From Chrysomallon squamiferum (Eukaryota > Mollusca > Gastropoda > Neomphalida > Peltospiridae), in the NCBI GenBank assembly GCA_012295275.1, contig CM022674.1:12684864-12712363 (forward strand): DNA of 27,500 nt. The letters run 5' to 3'. Position numbers and translations under genes: made by a program. How positions within the stretch are numbered: position 1 is the stretch's first letter; every line of letters starts with the position of its first letter. Positions 9,796-18,589 of this stretch are shown piece by piece. The notes below the pieces were generated by a model. It saw nothing but the letters and a program-made list of their open reading frames with translations, was not told where the DNA came from and made no database searches.

Positions 9796-9904
9796 TAGAG
9801 CGTTACGTTTTGATATAAAAGAATAAAGCTAAAAGGTATTTAAGCAAAAATAACATATTTGTTATTTGAATTTATAATTCGAATGATTTGGTGTCTATTT
9901 GTAA

Positions 9905-10205
9905 TATTTAAATTTTTTTTTTTAAAAACAAAACTATTTTCTGATTTTTAATAAATATATATATTTTATTTTTATTACAACATTTTTTAATTTTCTTTTT
10001 CCCATTATTATTATTATTATTATTATTATTGTTGTTATTTTTGTTTGTTGTTTTTTTTATATATTTTTTTATTATTACTAATTTTATTATTATTACTATT
10101 ATCATTGTTATTTTTTTAATTTATTTTTTTAATTATATATCTTTAAGCATTTTTTTTTTTTTATTGACATTTATTGACCAGTAATTTTTATTACTATTTT
10201 TAAAC
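9905..10205. repeat. T-rich tract with (ATT)n microsatellite
   Basis: T-runs and a clean (ATT)n at about 10003-10030, followed by TTATTATTACTA-type sequence. Minus-strand Asn-run frames are artefacts. Confidence 0.85.
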
Positions 10206-10289
10206 ATTTTAATTTATTTTAACACAGGTGCCTGAAGTATTAATTTGCACATAAAAATGTAAATAACAGTTTGTGATGAGAAATCAATA

Positions 10290-10336
10290 GACAGGTAACA
10301 GCTGTTGTAATTGGTTTGTCTACAAAGTTACCTGTA
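10290..10336. promoter_or_regulatory. Inverted pair of ACAGGTAAC / GTTACCTGT sites
   Basis: ACAGGTAAC at 10291-10299 and its exact complement at 10327-10335 are separated by 27 bases that include a CAGCTG E-box. These are CAGGTA-type E-boxes, which ZEB and Snail repressors are known to bind. The same word recurs in many places in this intron. Confidence 0.4.
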
Positions 10337-10387
10337 CAACAAATAATAACACATATTTAACTTCATCTGTGAAATAAATAATATATG

Positions 10388-10445
10388 TACCACACAGTGG
10401 TAATTACAGGCTAATAGCACATTATCATTAGCAATGATTAAGTAA
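10388..10445. promoter_or_regulatory. Homeodomain-type TAAT/ATTA motif cluster
   Basis: A CCACACAGTGGT-like palindrome (10390-10401) is followed by TAATTA, CTAATAG, ATTATCATTAG and AATGATTAAG within 50 bases. ATTA cores are common in AT-rich DNA, so this is weak. Confidence 0.25.
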
Positions 10446-10553
10446 GAAATATGAAAAAACATATTTTTGGTCTTTATGTGTATGATTTTGTTCTTTCCTT
10501 CTTTATTTTCTCCACTGTAACTTTCTCTCTTTCTTTCCTTCTCCCTTTCTTTG

Positions 10554-10560
<7 letters not shown>

Positions 10561-10616
<56 letters not shown>
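10561..10616. repeat. (CT)n microsatellite
   Basis: About 27 uninterrupted CT units within a longer pyrimidine tract (about 10490-10640). The Leu-Ser frame is an artefact. Confidence 0.95.
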
Positions 10617-10619
<3 letters not shown>

Positions 10620-10799
10620 CTTTCTTTTTCTCTAGTCTCTTCAGTTAATTCTAAGCCACAGTATAAATAGAAATAGCTTACATTAACCTAATGTATACAA
10701 ATAAATAAATGACATCTTATTTGTAATTGTTGTCATAATATTAATATTTTACAAAGTGTCCATTAAAACTAATATTTGACAAGTTGTATCAGCCTAGCC

Positions 10800-11525
10800 A
10801 CATATGTAAAAGAAATATTTATAATACCTCTAGTAAAATGTAAAAATCATTGATATTCTACCAGTGTATAAATATAAATCATTATGGTTGTGGCCAACAT
10901 TTGATATTTGTTCCTAAAGATCAGTGTATTGCTATTCTTAGAAGTAATCAGAAAACATTTATTCTGTCTAGGACCCTTTATGAACGAAGAACCAAACATC
11001 TAACCTAACATTATAAAAACATTGACATTTTAGAATGGCATTTTTCTTGAAAATAATACTTGTAACCATTACCAATATTTTTCATTTTTTTTCGTAAACT
11101 AGATTGTGGGTCATTCTTCTGAGTAACTTTATTGTCTGTAGCTCTTTTTTTTTTTTTTTTTTTAAGAATCATCCTGAATACCTCATATATGTTGTAAAAA
11201 TATTGACACTGTTTTAGCATTTATGTTGAAATAATACTATAACCACGACCAAGCCTTTAAATTTTTGTTCATCCTCAGAAATAATTCTTAAGGATTTATT
11301 TATCTCTACTCATTAATGTATGAAGAACTGTCAAATTTAAAAGCATCCACATTCTAGCAGCACAAGTGTGTATAAAACATTAAAAAACTGATCCAGCATT
11401 TTAACTTCTCTTGGAAGTAACCAGCCATTAAGCGTTTATTCTGATCTGAGCCCGAACGTGTTAAAGAACCATGTGTAATATCTCTACCGTAATGTTATAA
11501 AAACACTGACATTCTAGCAGGGAAG
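10800..11525 (+). repeat. Old, highly diverged tandem array, unit about 140-180 bp
   Basis: A segment like AAGAACCAT...ACCTC...GTTATAAAAACATTGACATTCTAGCAG recurs starting near 10806, 10987, 11164, 11323 and 11465. Each copy is followed by GTATAAA or ATGTTGAAAATAAT and later by a GAAGTAACCA...TTTATTCTG stretch. Copies are so diverged that the array is easily missed. Lengths vary because of internal gains such as the T-run at about 11145-11163. Confidence 0.6.
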
Positions 11526-11529
11526 GTAT

Positions 11530-11940
11530 GTCGAAAACGAGCATTTCCCCCTTGTTTATTTTTACTGTGATGAGTGCCTGATGATAAGCAAAACATTCGT
11601 CAGTTTATTTCTGAGTAATCTACACTCGGAGGTTTGCTTGTGCCAGATAAAACTTCATCATCAACTTTGCCGAGAGAAGTGTGTTACGTTCTGATTGCAT
11701 GTTTAGTTTCACGATCAATTTTCTCTGACTAAAGAGCTCGTAAATAAACTCCCCACTGTCAAAACTGTGAGCAGAGACGTTGTGTAGAGTTTAGTGAGAG
11801 GGTGGAAAATACACTTGCTCAATAGAGATTACAGCTTTGAAGAAGAAATCTTTTATAGATTAGTTTACAGTGAGGAGCGCTGAAAAGATTAACTTGGTTT
11901 TGGTTTCGTTGGGTTGTAGAGGTGTAGTATTGCGGTTATA
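11530..11940. promoter_or_regulatory. Candidate regulatory island
   Basis: Balanced, non-repetitive sequence between the old array and a younger GT-bearing array. It includes AGATAA near 11646, CACGATCAATT near 11711 and AGAGATTACAG near 11825. No coding signal. Function inferred from texture only. Confidence 0.3.
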
Positions 11941-11983
11941 AAGCAGTTATGTGTGGAATATGTCTCTCAAGATATCAGTTTAA

Positions 11984-12026
<43 letters not shown>

Positions 12027-12085
12027 ATACTGCAGTTATAAAACAGTTATGTGTGGAATATATGTCTCTCAAGATATCAGTTTAA

Positions 12086-12129
<44 letters not shown>

Positions 12130-12255
12130 TACTGCAGTTATAAAACAGTTATGTGTGGAATATGTGTCTCTCAAGATATCAGTTTAAATATATGTCAAGA
12201 TATGCAGTTTAAAAAGTTATGTGTGGAATATGTGTTTCTCAAGATATCAGTTTAA

Positions 12256-12299
<44 letters not shown>

Positions 12300-12665
12300 T
12301 ATTGCAGTTATAAAACAGTTATGTGTGGAATATATGTTTCTCAAGATATCAGTTTTAAATATAGTGTGTGTGTGTGTGTATTGCAGTTATAAAACAGTTA
12401 TGTGTGGAATATATGTCTCAAGATAGTAGGTTTAAATATATGTGTGTGTGTGTGTGTGCACGTGCACTTGCGTGTGCGTGTGTGTGTGTATCTGTGTGCA
12501 TGTGTGTGAGTGAGTGTGTGTGTGTGTGCATGTGTGTGTGTGTGTGTGAGTGTGTGTGTAGGTGTGTAATACTGCAGTTATAAAACAGTTATGTTTGGAA
12601 TGTATATCAAGATATCAGTCTAAATGTGTGTGTGTTTGTGTGAGTAATGCATTTATGAAACAGTT
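11925..12665 (+). repeat. Young tandem array, unit about 60-70 bp plus variable (GT)n
   Basis: The unit is TGCAGTTATAAAACAGTTATGTGTGGAATATGT, then CTCAAGATATCAGTTTAAATATAT, then a (GT)n run. GTTATAAA marks copies near 11935, 12035, 12137, 12206 (short, no GT), 12307, 12384, 12577 and 12650 (decayed). Copies are very alike outside the GT runs, so expansion is recent. The GT run differs in length in each copy (about 8 to over 60 units including variants), and in the seventh it has CGTGCAC and GAGT interruptions. Confidence 0.9.
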
Positions 12666-12694
12666 ATTTATGGAATATATCTATTTTTTTTCTA

Positions 12695-12722
12695 TCTTAC
12701 TGTCTGTCTGTCTGTCTGTCTT
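12695..12722. repeat. (CTGT)n microsatellite
   Basis: Short tetranucleotide run of about six units. Confidence 0.85.
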
Positions 12723-13035
12723 TTTTCTGTGTAGTCAATGCTATATTTTAAAATGTTATTTTATAATCACACATCATCATGTAAGTCAGATTATAACTTT
12801 AGTGGTGCAAATTGGTGGTATGGCTTATTTTAGTTTTGTTTCACATACGTACATAACTGAGTTTATTAAACAGTCTGTGAATGGAATAAGTTTCTGTATT
12901 ACACACACAGACAGACAACTGTGACAGCTATAACCCAGTAAAGACTGAGACAGAGGAGATCTAGTTTATAATCATCCATCTTCTCTTTATTAACACACAG
13001 TCTGGCTTGTCAGAATCGCTGTACTGTCTGATACA
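12723..13035. other. Intronic sequence without recognised features
   Basis: Moderately complex DNA between two arrays. The open frame across 12562-12924 partly reads the previous array and shows no domain. I see nothing else. Confidence 0.5.
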
Positions 13036-13039
13036 GTCA

Positions 13040-13545
13040 TTACAGCATTTAGGTACAGACATATCCTAGAGATAATAATCATTATATAATTTATTTATAT
13101 TGTCTGCATATGTTTACAGAGATATCCTAGTGTCTGCAAGAGATAATAATCATTAGATAATTTATTTATATTGTCTGCATATGTTTAAAGATATATCCTA
13201 GTGTCTGCAAGAGATAATAATCATTGTATAATTTATTTATATTGTTTGCATATGTTTAAAGATATATCCTAGTGTCTGCAAGAGATAATAATCATTATAT
13301 AATTTATTTATATTGTCTGCATATGTTTATAATGTCTGCAAGAGATAATAATCATTATATAATTTATTTATATTGTCTGCATATGTTTACAGAGATATCC
13401 TAGTGTCTGCAAGAGATAATAATCATTATATAATTTATTTATATTGTCTGCATATGTTTATAGAGATATCCTAGTGTCTGCAAGAGATAGATAATAATTA
13501 TTATAGAATTTATTCATAGTGTCTGCATTTATTTGTATAGATATC
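13040..13545 (+). repeat. Tandem array, unit 71 bp, nearly identical copies
   Basis: GATAATAATC starts at 13071, 13142, 13213, 13284, 13344 and 13415, with a last copy at 13490. The spacings are 71, 71, 71, 60, 71 and 75. The 60-bp copy lacks 11 bases of the AGATATCCTA segment, and the last carries a 4-bp GATA insertion. Unit: GATAATAATCATTATATAAT, then TTATTTATATTGTCTGCATA, then TGTTTACAGAGATATCCTAG, then TGTCTGCAAGA. This is a recent expansion with decay only at the ends. Confidence 0.95.
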
Positions 13546-13599
13546 ATACAAGAGATATTTTAGTACAGCCATTATATTTCTTTATAGAGAAATGAAAAA

Positions 13600-13735
13600 A
13601 AGATAAAATCACAACCAAATTTGATAGTCAGTGATAAAATCATAACCAATTGATAATGATAAAATCACAACCAAATTTGATAGTCAATGATAAAATCATA
13701 ACCAAATGATAATGATAAAATGACAGCCTAATGAT
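13600..13735 (+). repeat. Tandem array, composite unit 56 bp
   Basis: GATAAAATC starts at 13602, 13633, 13658, 13689 and 13714 (the last reads GATAAAATG), alternating 31- and 25-bp spacing, so the higher-order unit is 56 bp. Degenerate GATGATCAAATATCAGTCAAATG-like sequence continues to about 13880. Confidence 0.85.
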
Positions 13736-13899
13736 GGATTATGATATAATCACATAATAGATGATAACATATCAACTCAAATGATCAGATGATGATCAAA
13801 TATCAGTCAAATGACAGACAATGTTAATATGTCACAACCATACTGTAGATGAAATGAGAACCAAATGAAAAATGAAAAACGAACTTCCAAATAGCAAAG

Positions 13900-14135
13900 C
13901 CTGAACATCCAGCCATTGTAATAAGATTTTGAAGTGTTCTGAAATCAATATCTCTAGATCACTATCTTGTGTGACATAACGTAATGTGATCAGTCATTCA
14001 CAGATCTTTGTGTTAAATTAATGTATCGATACTGTGTGGGCAAGTGTGATATACCAGCTGTACCGATACACTCGTAGAAATCTATGTGATTGTACTTTGT
14101 AGAATGAAATAGTTTATGAGATGTAACAATTGTTT
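13900..14135. promoter_or_regulatory. Candidate regulatory island with a DRE-type octamer
   Basis: Balanced, non-repetitive sequence. TATCGATA at 14024-14031 is the exact DNA-replication-related element octamer known from fly DREF sites; a CGATAC echo is near 14073. CAGCTG lies near 14059. No coding frame. Relevance outside flies is uncertain. Confidence 0.3.
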
Positions 14136-14380
14136 TGTGAGTTTCTGGGGGCTGAAGGTCAGAGTGTTTTTGTACAAGTTGAGTTTTAAACAGAAAATAC
14201 TTTTATGAGTGGTTTGTGATTGGAACATTTTTATACTCTTGAACATTTTTTTTGTTTTTTGTTCTGTTGGTAGTTTTTCAGGATATTATGTTAGAAAGGA
14301 AACCTAAAAAACCAGAAAGAAATGAACATAGGTGTGTGTTTGTGTTTGTGTGGCTTAGCTTAAGTCCTAATGAATGACCA
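14136..14380. other. Intronic sequence, nothing recognised
   Basis: Ordinary AT-rich sequence with a T-run near 14248. Confidence 0.5.
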
Positions 14381-14450
14381 GCTGCTGGATCTGTGCAAAC
14401 TAGTGATCTCATTGATATATTTAATGTTCTAACCATTGCTCCACGATTCT
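14381..14450 (-). mobile_element. Possible degenerate tRNA-derived SINE head
   Basis: Read on the minus strand, TGGAGCAATGGTTAGAAC (complement of 14426-14443) resembles a tRNA A box (TRGYNNARNGG, one mismatch). A GATCCAGCA segment at about 14384-14391 is a poor B box. Similar wording to the element at 15040-15125 supports it a little. Confidence 0.3.
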
Positions 14451-15035
14451 TTTATTTACTTTCATGCCTATAGGAAATTACATATAAAAATCCTTATAGA
14501 AGGAAGGGGGGTTGCCTTTTGTTCCATATTCTGACATAAAACATGTAAGTGTGATACCTAAAAATAAAGTAATTGTATGCTGCTTTTATCTCAATTTTTC
14601 CATTTAAAACCCAGTATTATTTTCTAATTCATTAAAACCAAACAATAATCAGAATATCCATTCAGAGAGATATCACACATAGATCACTCGCTGTGTAAAT
14701 GCTCACAACTGTGTATATAAAACATACTCCACTGGCGAGATATTATCAGTATATTAATAACTGTGTGTGTTTATAACCTTGTATAAAACACTCATGTGAA
14801 CTATGTTATTTTTATTCATTAGGCTGTGTGAGATTTGTAGAACAAGCCGTGGGTCAAAAGATCAATCCTGTTAAGTGTTTGTATCAGTCTAATTCCTGTT
14901 CTAACTTGTGACCCATGACTGACATATGAACAAGATGGGGTAAAGGTTTAAGTGTTTTGATATTATTTTATATTGTTAATCGTTAAACATTCATTTCTTT
15001 ATGGAACCTTTTATTATTTGTTAAGTAATTAACAC
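14451..15035. other. Intronic sequence, nothing recognised
   Basis: Mixed-complexity DNA with G-run GGAAGGGGGG near 14502 and TGTGTATATAAAACAT-type repeats at about 14710-14790. No organised feature is supported. Confidence 0.45.
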
Positions 15036-15125
15036 TAGTAGCAAGTAGTTCAGTGGTTAAAGTGCTATCCTGAGGTATTTAATTTTAGGATCATATCCCG
15101 ATCCAGTCACTGCTCCAGATCTGGA
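15036..15125 (+). mobile_element. tRNA-derived SINE-like head
   Basis: TAGTTCAGTGG at 15046-15056 matches the RNA polymerase III A box perfectly and continues as TTAAAGTGCT, as in many tRNA-derived SINEs. A B-box-like GATCATATC is at 15089-15097 (one mismatch to GWTCRANNC), followed by CCGATCCAGTCACTGC. The cloverleaf pairing is not intact, so it is not a working tRNA gene. The 3' limit of the element is not visible; the body may run to about 15230. Confidence 0.55.
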
Positions 15126-15515
15126 ATTTTGTTAAAGATTGTGTGTTTCCAGAAAATTATATCACAGAAATGAAAAGATCTCTTGTTGTCAGATTTAATT
15201 ATTAATTGAACTGGCAGCAGCAAATTGGCTTTTATATAAGTAATAATATAATTGATACAGTAATGTACAGATTTCTTTTCATAAAATCATAAAAGTAAAT
15301 ATATAACTAGTAAAGAATTAATACAGTAATGCATAGATATCTTTTCATAAAATCATAATAAAAATAAACACAAGTGGTAATATAACAATATAAAAAGGGA
15401 CTGCCTTTCATGAAATCATTCTACAGAAACATATGGCTGATAATAATAAATTAATATAAAATTCGACCAAGATGTTGTTAAACATCCATTCATTTATCTG
15501 ATTTGTAACTAAAAA
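15126..15515 (+). repeat. Diverged short direct repeats
   Basis: TAATACAGTAATG-CAGAT-TTCTTTTCATAAAATCATAA recurs at about 15255 and 15317, with a weaker copy near 15405. The rest is AT-rich sequence, and no gene is seen. Confidence 0.5.
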
Positions 15516-15518
15516 ATT

Positions 15519-15541
15519 TTTTTTTTTTTTTTTTTTTTTTT
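15519..15541. repeat. Poly-T run
   Basis: Run of over 20 T. It might be the complement of a retroposon tail, but no head was found on the minus strand nearby. Confidence 0.85.
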
Positions 15542-15634
15542 AGCACACCATAAAATTAACTTGAGCAGAACTGAATCCCTGTAACTTAACTGATTTCTTT
15601 AAAAAAACATAATAACAATTTCTTGCTGACTTTT

Positions 15635-15875
15635 AATGGCCTCCTGTCTAACCACACTTAGAAGTTATCTTGGTATTGATTGCGAGGAAGTTGGGTTTAA
15701 AATATCAATGCAGGCCTATTGACTGCGTAGCAGTGATGTTGTATAATTCATGCCATGCTGTTGATGTCTTCTGAGATGATGGTGAGAGAAAATGGCTGGC
15801 TAGTTTGTTCAGGAAATTAATTTGCTCGACTAAGTGTGTTTTTGATGCTTAAAGATGTGATCAGATTATATGCAG
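15635..15875. promoter_or_regulatory. Candidate regulatory island with RUNX-like site
   Basis: Non-repetitive, balanced sequence. AACCACA at about 15650-15656 matches the RUNX core; GGAAATTAATTTGC near 15811 is a homeodomain/POU-like palindromic stretch. No coding frame. Function is inferred. Confidence 0.3.
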
Positions 15876-15957
15876 CTTTTTTCTTCTTTTTTTTTTTTCT
15901 CTCTCTTTAAGTGGTTTTTATGATAGGGAAATTTTTTTAAATTAAAAGATTTGTTTG

Positions 15958-16032
15958 GATTTTATTTTATTTTATTTTATTTTATTTTTATTTTATTTTA
16001 TTTTAATTTAATTTAATTTAATTTAATTTAAT
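15958..16032. repeat. (TTTTA)n and (TTTAA)n pentanucleotide tract
   Basis: About ten TTTTA units pass directly into about six TTTAA units, a clear change in unit by one base within a single array. Confidence 0.9.
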
Positions 16033-16412
16033 TCTGATTTAAGAATAACTAATTTTGTATATATTAATTAAATGATTTGTATTGTGAAATGTAATTTAAA
16101 GAATTTTTTTAATTTATAAAATTAATGTTAGAACTCTTAAGGTAAAATTTGAAGAAGATACTAAAAAACTGTAACCTCTTTTAATCATGTTTTATCTCTT
16201 TCAACATAGCAACATCTTTTGTATAATAAATATATCTTTTATTTTTCTTTTTTACTTTTTTTATATAGAAATTCAAAAAAAAATTTTATTTTAATATTTT
16301 TTCAAATCTGTCATCATTTTATCATTCTCTTTTATCTCTAATTCATTTCTTCTTATTCATTTTTTTTCTCTCCTTTTCTGGTTTCATTAACTCTCTTCTT
16401 TTCATTCTTCCA

Positions 16413-16446
<34 letters not shown>

Positions 16447-16545
16447 TAAAAACTCAACCCATTCTTCTCATTTCTAAAAAATTAAAATAAAAATTAAAAT
16501 AAAAATTAAAATAAAAATTTAAAAATAAAAGTCACCACCATCTAA
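16033..16545. other. T-rich then A-rich low-complexity flank
   Basis: Pyrimidine- and T-rich DNA including a T-run at about 16418-16444, then repeats of AAAATTAAAAT at about 16477-16525. It forms the AT-rich shoulder of the next island and contains no gene. Confidence 0.6.
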
Positions 16546-16549
16546 ACAT

Positions 16550-17110
16550 AAAATGTCACAAAACTCCTTTGACATTAAGAAATTAGCAAAAAACGTGGCT
16601 TTCGGTCACCTTCCCGATTTGAAAAGACATTCGCCTGTCGTGTTGTTGTGTGTTTTTTTTCGTGACATTACGGCAGATGGAAGTAATATTTTGCCTCCAT
16701 TGTCTGCGGAATTGATTGCCTGTCGGAGTGGATGGGGTGTGTGTGCTGCCAGCCAACTTGGGGCTTAAGGGCCGCGATTGAGTTAAGAGCGATATTGTCA
16801 CAAATGATAGAAAGAAACGAAGGATCCGGGCGCAGGGGGTCAGTGTGGAATTCCTCGGCTTGTGGTGAATGGACTCCGCACTCCGGCCAATTACCGGACG
16901 TGGACGTTACATCGGACGAGAGTAATAAAATTATTGGCTGTTTTTGGTGTTTTCCACCACGCGACACTTGAGAACCGTGATTCGGTGGTTGAATAATCCA
17001 AGATAGGGGAATTAGCTTGGGTGACTTGAGGCTTCCATTTCTGTTGCCATAGCAACAGCAGGGATTGGTATTATTTCACTGCTGACCTGTCTGTTTGCAG
17101 GGTTTTGTTT
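16550..17110. promoter_or_regulatory. Strongest candidate regulatory element, containing an RFX X-box
   Basis: About 560 bases with the highest GC content and complexity of the window, with CpG dinucleotides retained (for example around 16818-16920) and sharp AT-rich borders. It has open frames on both strands, which is what GC-rich non-coding DNA gives. None has family motifs, and none is flanked by good splice sites in the right phase. Motifs include GGAATTCC (about 16849), CCAATTA (about 16887), ATTATTGGC (about 16932) and a perfect X-box at 17043-17056. A conserved enhancer of the host gene or a distal target is the best reading. An unmethylated CpG island or promoter of an unseen transcript is an alternative. 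Confidence 0.5.
17043..17056. promoter_or_regulatory. RFX X-box, GTTGCCATAGCAAC
   Basis: Two full half-sites (GTTGCC and AGCAAC) separated by AT make a 14-bp imperfect palindrome that fits the X-box consensus GTNRCC(0-3)RGYAAC completely. RFX winged-helix factors are known to bind such sites in ciliary, neuronal and other enhancers. Binding here is inferred from sequence. Confidence 0.65.
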
Positions 17111-17159
17111 CTGTTGATTTTCGTATTTTTGTTTTTAATTTTTTTTAATTAATAATTTA

Positions 17160-17202
17160 AAAAAAAAATAATAATAAAAAAAAATACTATTTTTTATTTT
17201 TA

Positions 17203-17249
<47 letters not shown>

Positions 17250-17290
17250 TTTATTCTTATTTTTTTTAATTTTTTTATTTATGAACTCTT
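17160..17290. repeat. A/T-rich tract with (ATT)n microsatellite
   Basis: A-rich DNA, then (ATT)n at about 17207-17249, then a T-run. Asn-run minus-strand frames are artefacts. Confidence 0.9.
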
Positions 17291-17329
17291 TTAAAATTAT
17301 ATATGTTTCAAACATGCAACAATACTGAT

Positions 17330-17332
<3 letters not shown>

Positions 17333-17384
<52 letters not shown>

Positions 17385-17390
17385 GACAGT
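17333..17390. repeat. (CA)n microsatellite with GACA tail
   Basis: About 24 CA units followed by GACAGACAG. Confidence 0.95.
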
Positions 17391-17560
17391 CCAGAAACAC
17401 ATTTTTTTCATTAATAAAAGTCTACAAGATTAAGAACACACGACAAGACACGTATAATCAGTTATCAAACTTGAAAGAGAAAGTAATTTTCTCATCTGTC
17501 AGAAACTAGTATTAACTCTCATAATGATGTGATTAGAACGCACTGAAATCATTACAAGCG

Positions 17561-17574
17561 GTTGCTATGGTAAC
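17561..17574. promoter_or_regulatory. Second RFX X-box, GTTGCTATGGTAAC
   Basis: The complement reads GTTACCATAGCAAC, a full match to the X-box consensus with a 2-bp spacer. It lies 518 bp from the first X-box in a small island of normal sequence (about 17410-17635) between two CA repeats. Two complete X-boxes so close together suggest selection; factor binding is inferred. Confidence 0.6.
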
Positions 17575-17632
17575 AGCCAAAATCTTATTGTTGACATGGT
17601 GTGGCCAAAATGAAAATGCATAGATATGTGTG

Positions 17633-17634
<2 letters not shown>

Positions 17635-17684
<50 letters not shown>

Positions 17685-18036
17685 ACACAGACAAACAACA
17701 CAGACATGTACATACATATGCATAGACAGATGCATACATATAAACATATACATATACACCATCCCATCTCCACCCAAAATACCCATATAAAAAAAAAAAA
17801 CATTACAATCAGTAACACACACAAACACACACACACACACAAATACATACATGTGTATACACACATCCATACATATACACACACACACACATATTATATA
17901 CACCCTTATATACACACAAATATTACATGCACACACGCACACACGAACTCACACACAGACTGGCACACATTCAAGCATACCTTCACTCATATGCACACAT
18001 CCACACAATCAAAAATGTACATATACACAAAGGCCC

Positions 18037-18078
<42 letters not shown>
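17635..18078. repeat. CA-rich microsatellite block
   Basis: (CA)n at about 17635-17681, imperfect CA/ATAC sequence through 17700-18030, an A-run near 17790, and (CA)n at about 18040-18076. Long His-Thr and Cys-Val frames on both strands are artefacts. Confidence 0.9.
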
Positions 18079-18079
<1 letters not shown>

Positions 18080-18124
18080 CTATAATTAGGTTCACCCTTA
18101 TGATCTTTTTAACACAAAACATTT

Positions 18125-18420
18125 AGCTACAGAAAGGAATGTGGTGTATGTCAATATGTTTAAAATGACCTGCTGGTGTTAGTGTAAGTATACAGGTAAT
18201 AGAGTTTACCTGGCGATCGTTAAAGGTGAACACACACACACGGGAGAAATTACCTGTTCAGGTGTGTGAAGTGTTTAACATGCTGGTGTTGAGACAACTT
18301 ATCATGTAGGGTAATTATACATTTCCTTCAGCTTCCTGCTCTTTTCATTTACATCTGTCTGTCGCTCAGCTGAATATGTAAACAAAAGCATTGCACATGC
18401 TAATGCATTCTGATGCATTT
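18125..18420. promoter_or_regulatory. Candidate regulatory island with CAGGTA, TEAD and Fox-type sites
   Basis: GGAATGTGG (about 18137) fits TEAD. CAGGTAA at 18193-18199, TTACCTG at 18206-18212, TTACCTG at 18250-18256 and CAGGTG at 18259-18264 form two inverted pairs. TGTAAACA (about 18377) fits Fox proteins. ATGCTAATGCAT and TGATGCAT (about 18398-18418) are POU-like. No coding frame. Site density in non-repetitive DNA is the evidence; function is inferred. Confidence 0.4.
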
Positions 18421-18589
18421 TTTCATGCATAAAAAAAAAAAAAACACGTTTGAGGTTGTGATTACACACACGTATACAAATACACAAATTAGATTATTTC
18501 CATTTTAGACAGCAGATTCAAAAAAAAAAAAAGATATCATATTATAATATTTATATTTTTATCATGTGTATGTTATCAAATATATTCCA

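Noticed and set aside
12562-12924. 120-codon open frame starting in the GT-bearing array
   Set aside because: Its first third is repeat sequence; the rest has no recognisable domain or splice context.
13040-13545. CRISPR-like regular array
   Set aside because: Whole units are repeated with no unique spacers, and the genome is eukaryotic; it is a minisatellite. The same applies to the other arrays.
14840-14935. Inverted repeat GTGGGTCA / TGACCCAT as a transposon terminus or hairpin
   Set aside because: Arms are only 7-8 bp, the neighbouring AGAACA/TGTTCT words are in the wrong nested order, and no target duplication is visible.
15036-15115. Functional tRNA gene
   Set aside because: A and B boxes are present, but acceptor, anticodon and T stems do not pair; a SINE-derived head fits better. 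The same holds for 21586-21650 and 22044-22110.
16553-16971. Overlapping plus and minus open frames of 71-99 codons in the GC-richer island
   Set aside because: Frames open on both strands follow from fewer AT-rich stop codons. The proteins show no family motif, and no acceptor/donor pair flanks them in a phase that continues the BAH exon.
17081-17110. Acceptor-like CTGTCTGTTTGCAG ending at 17100
   Set aside because: A good polypyrimidine tract, but the downstream sequence soon becomes T-rich without homology to the rest of BAH, ELM2 or SANT, and there is no matching donor.
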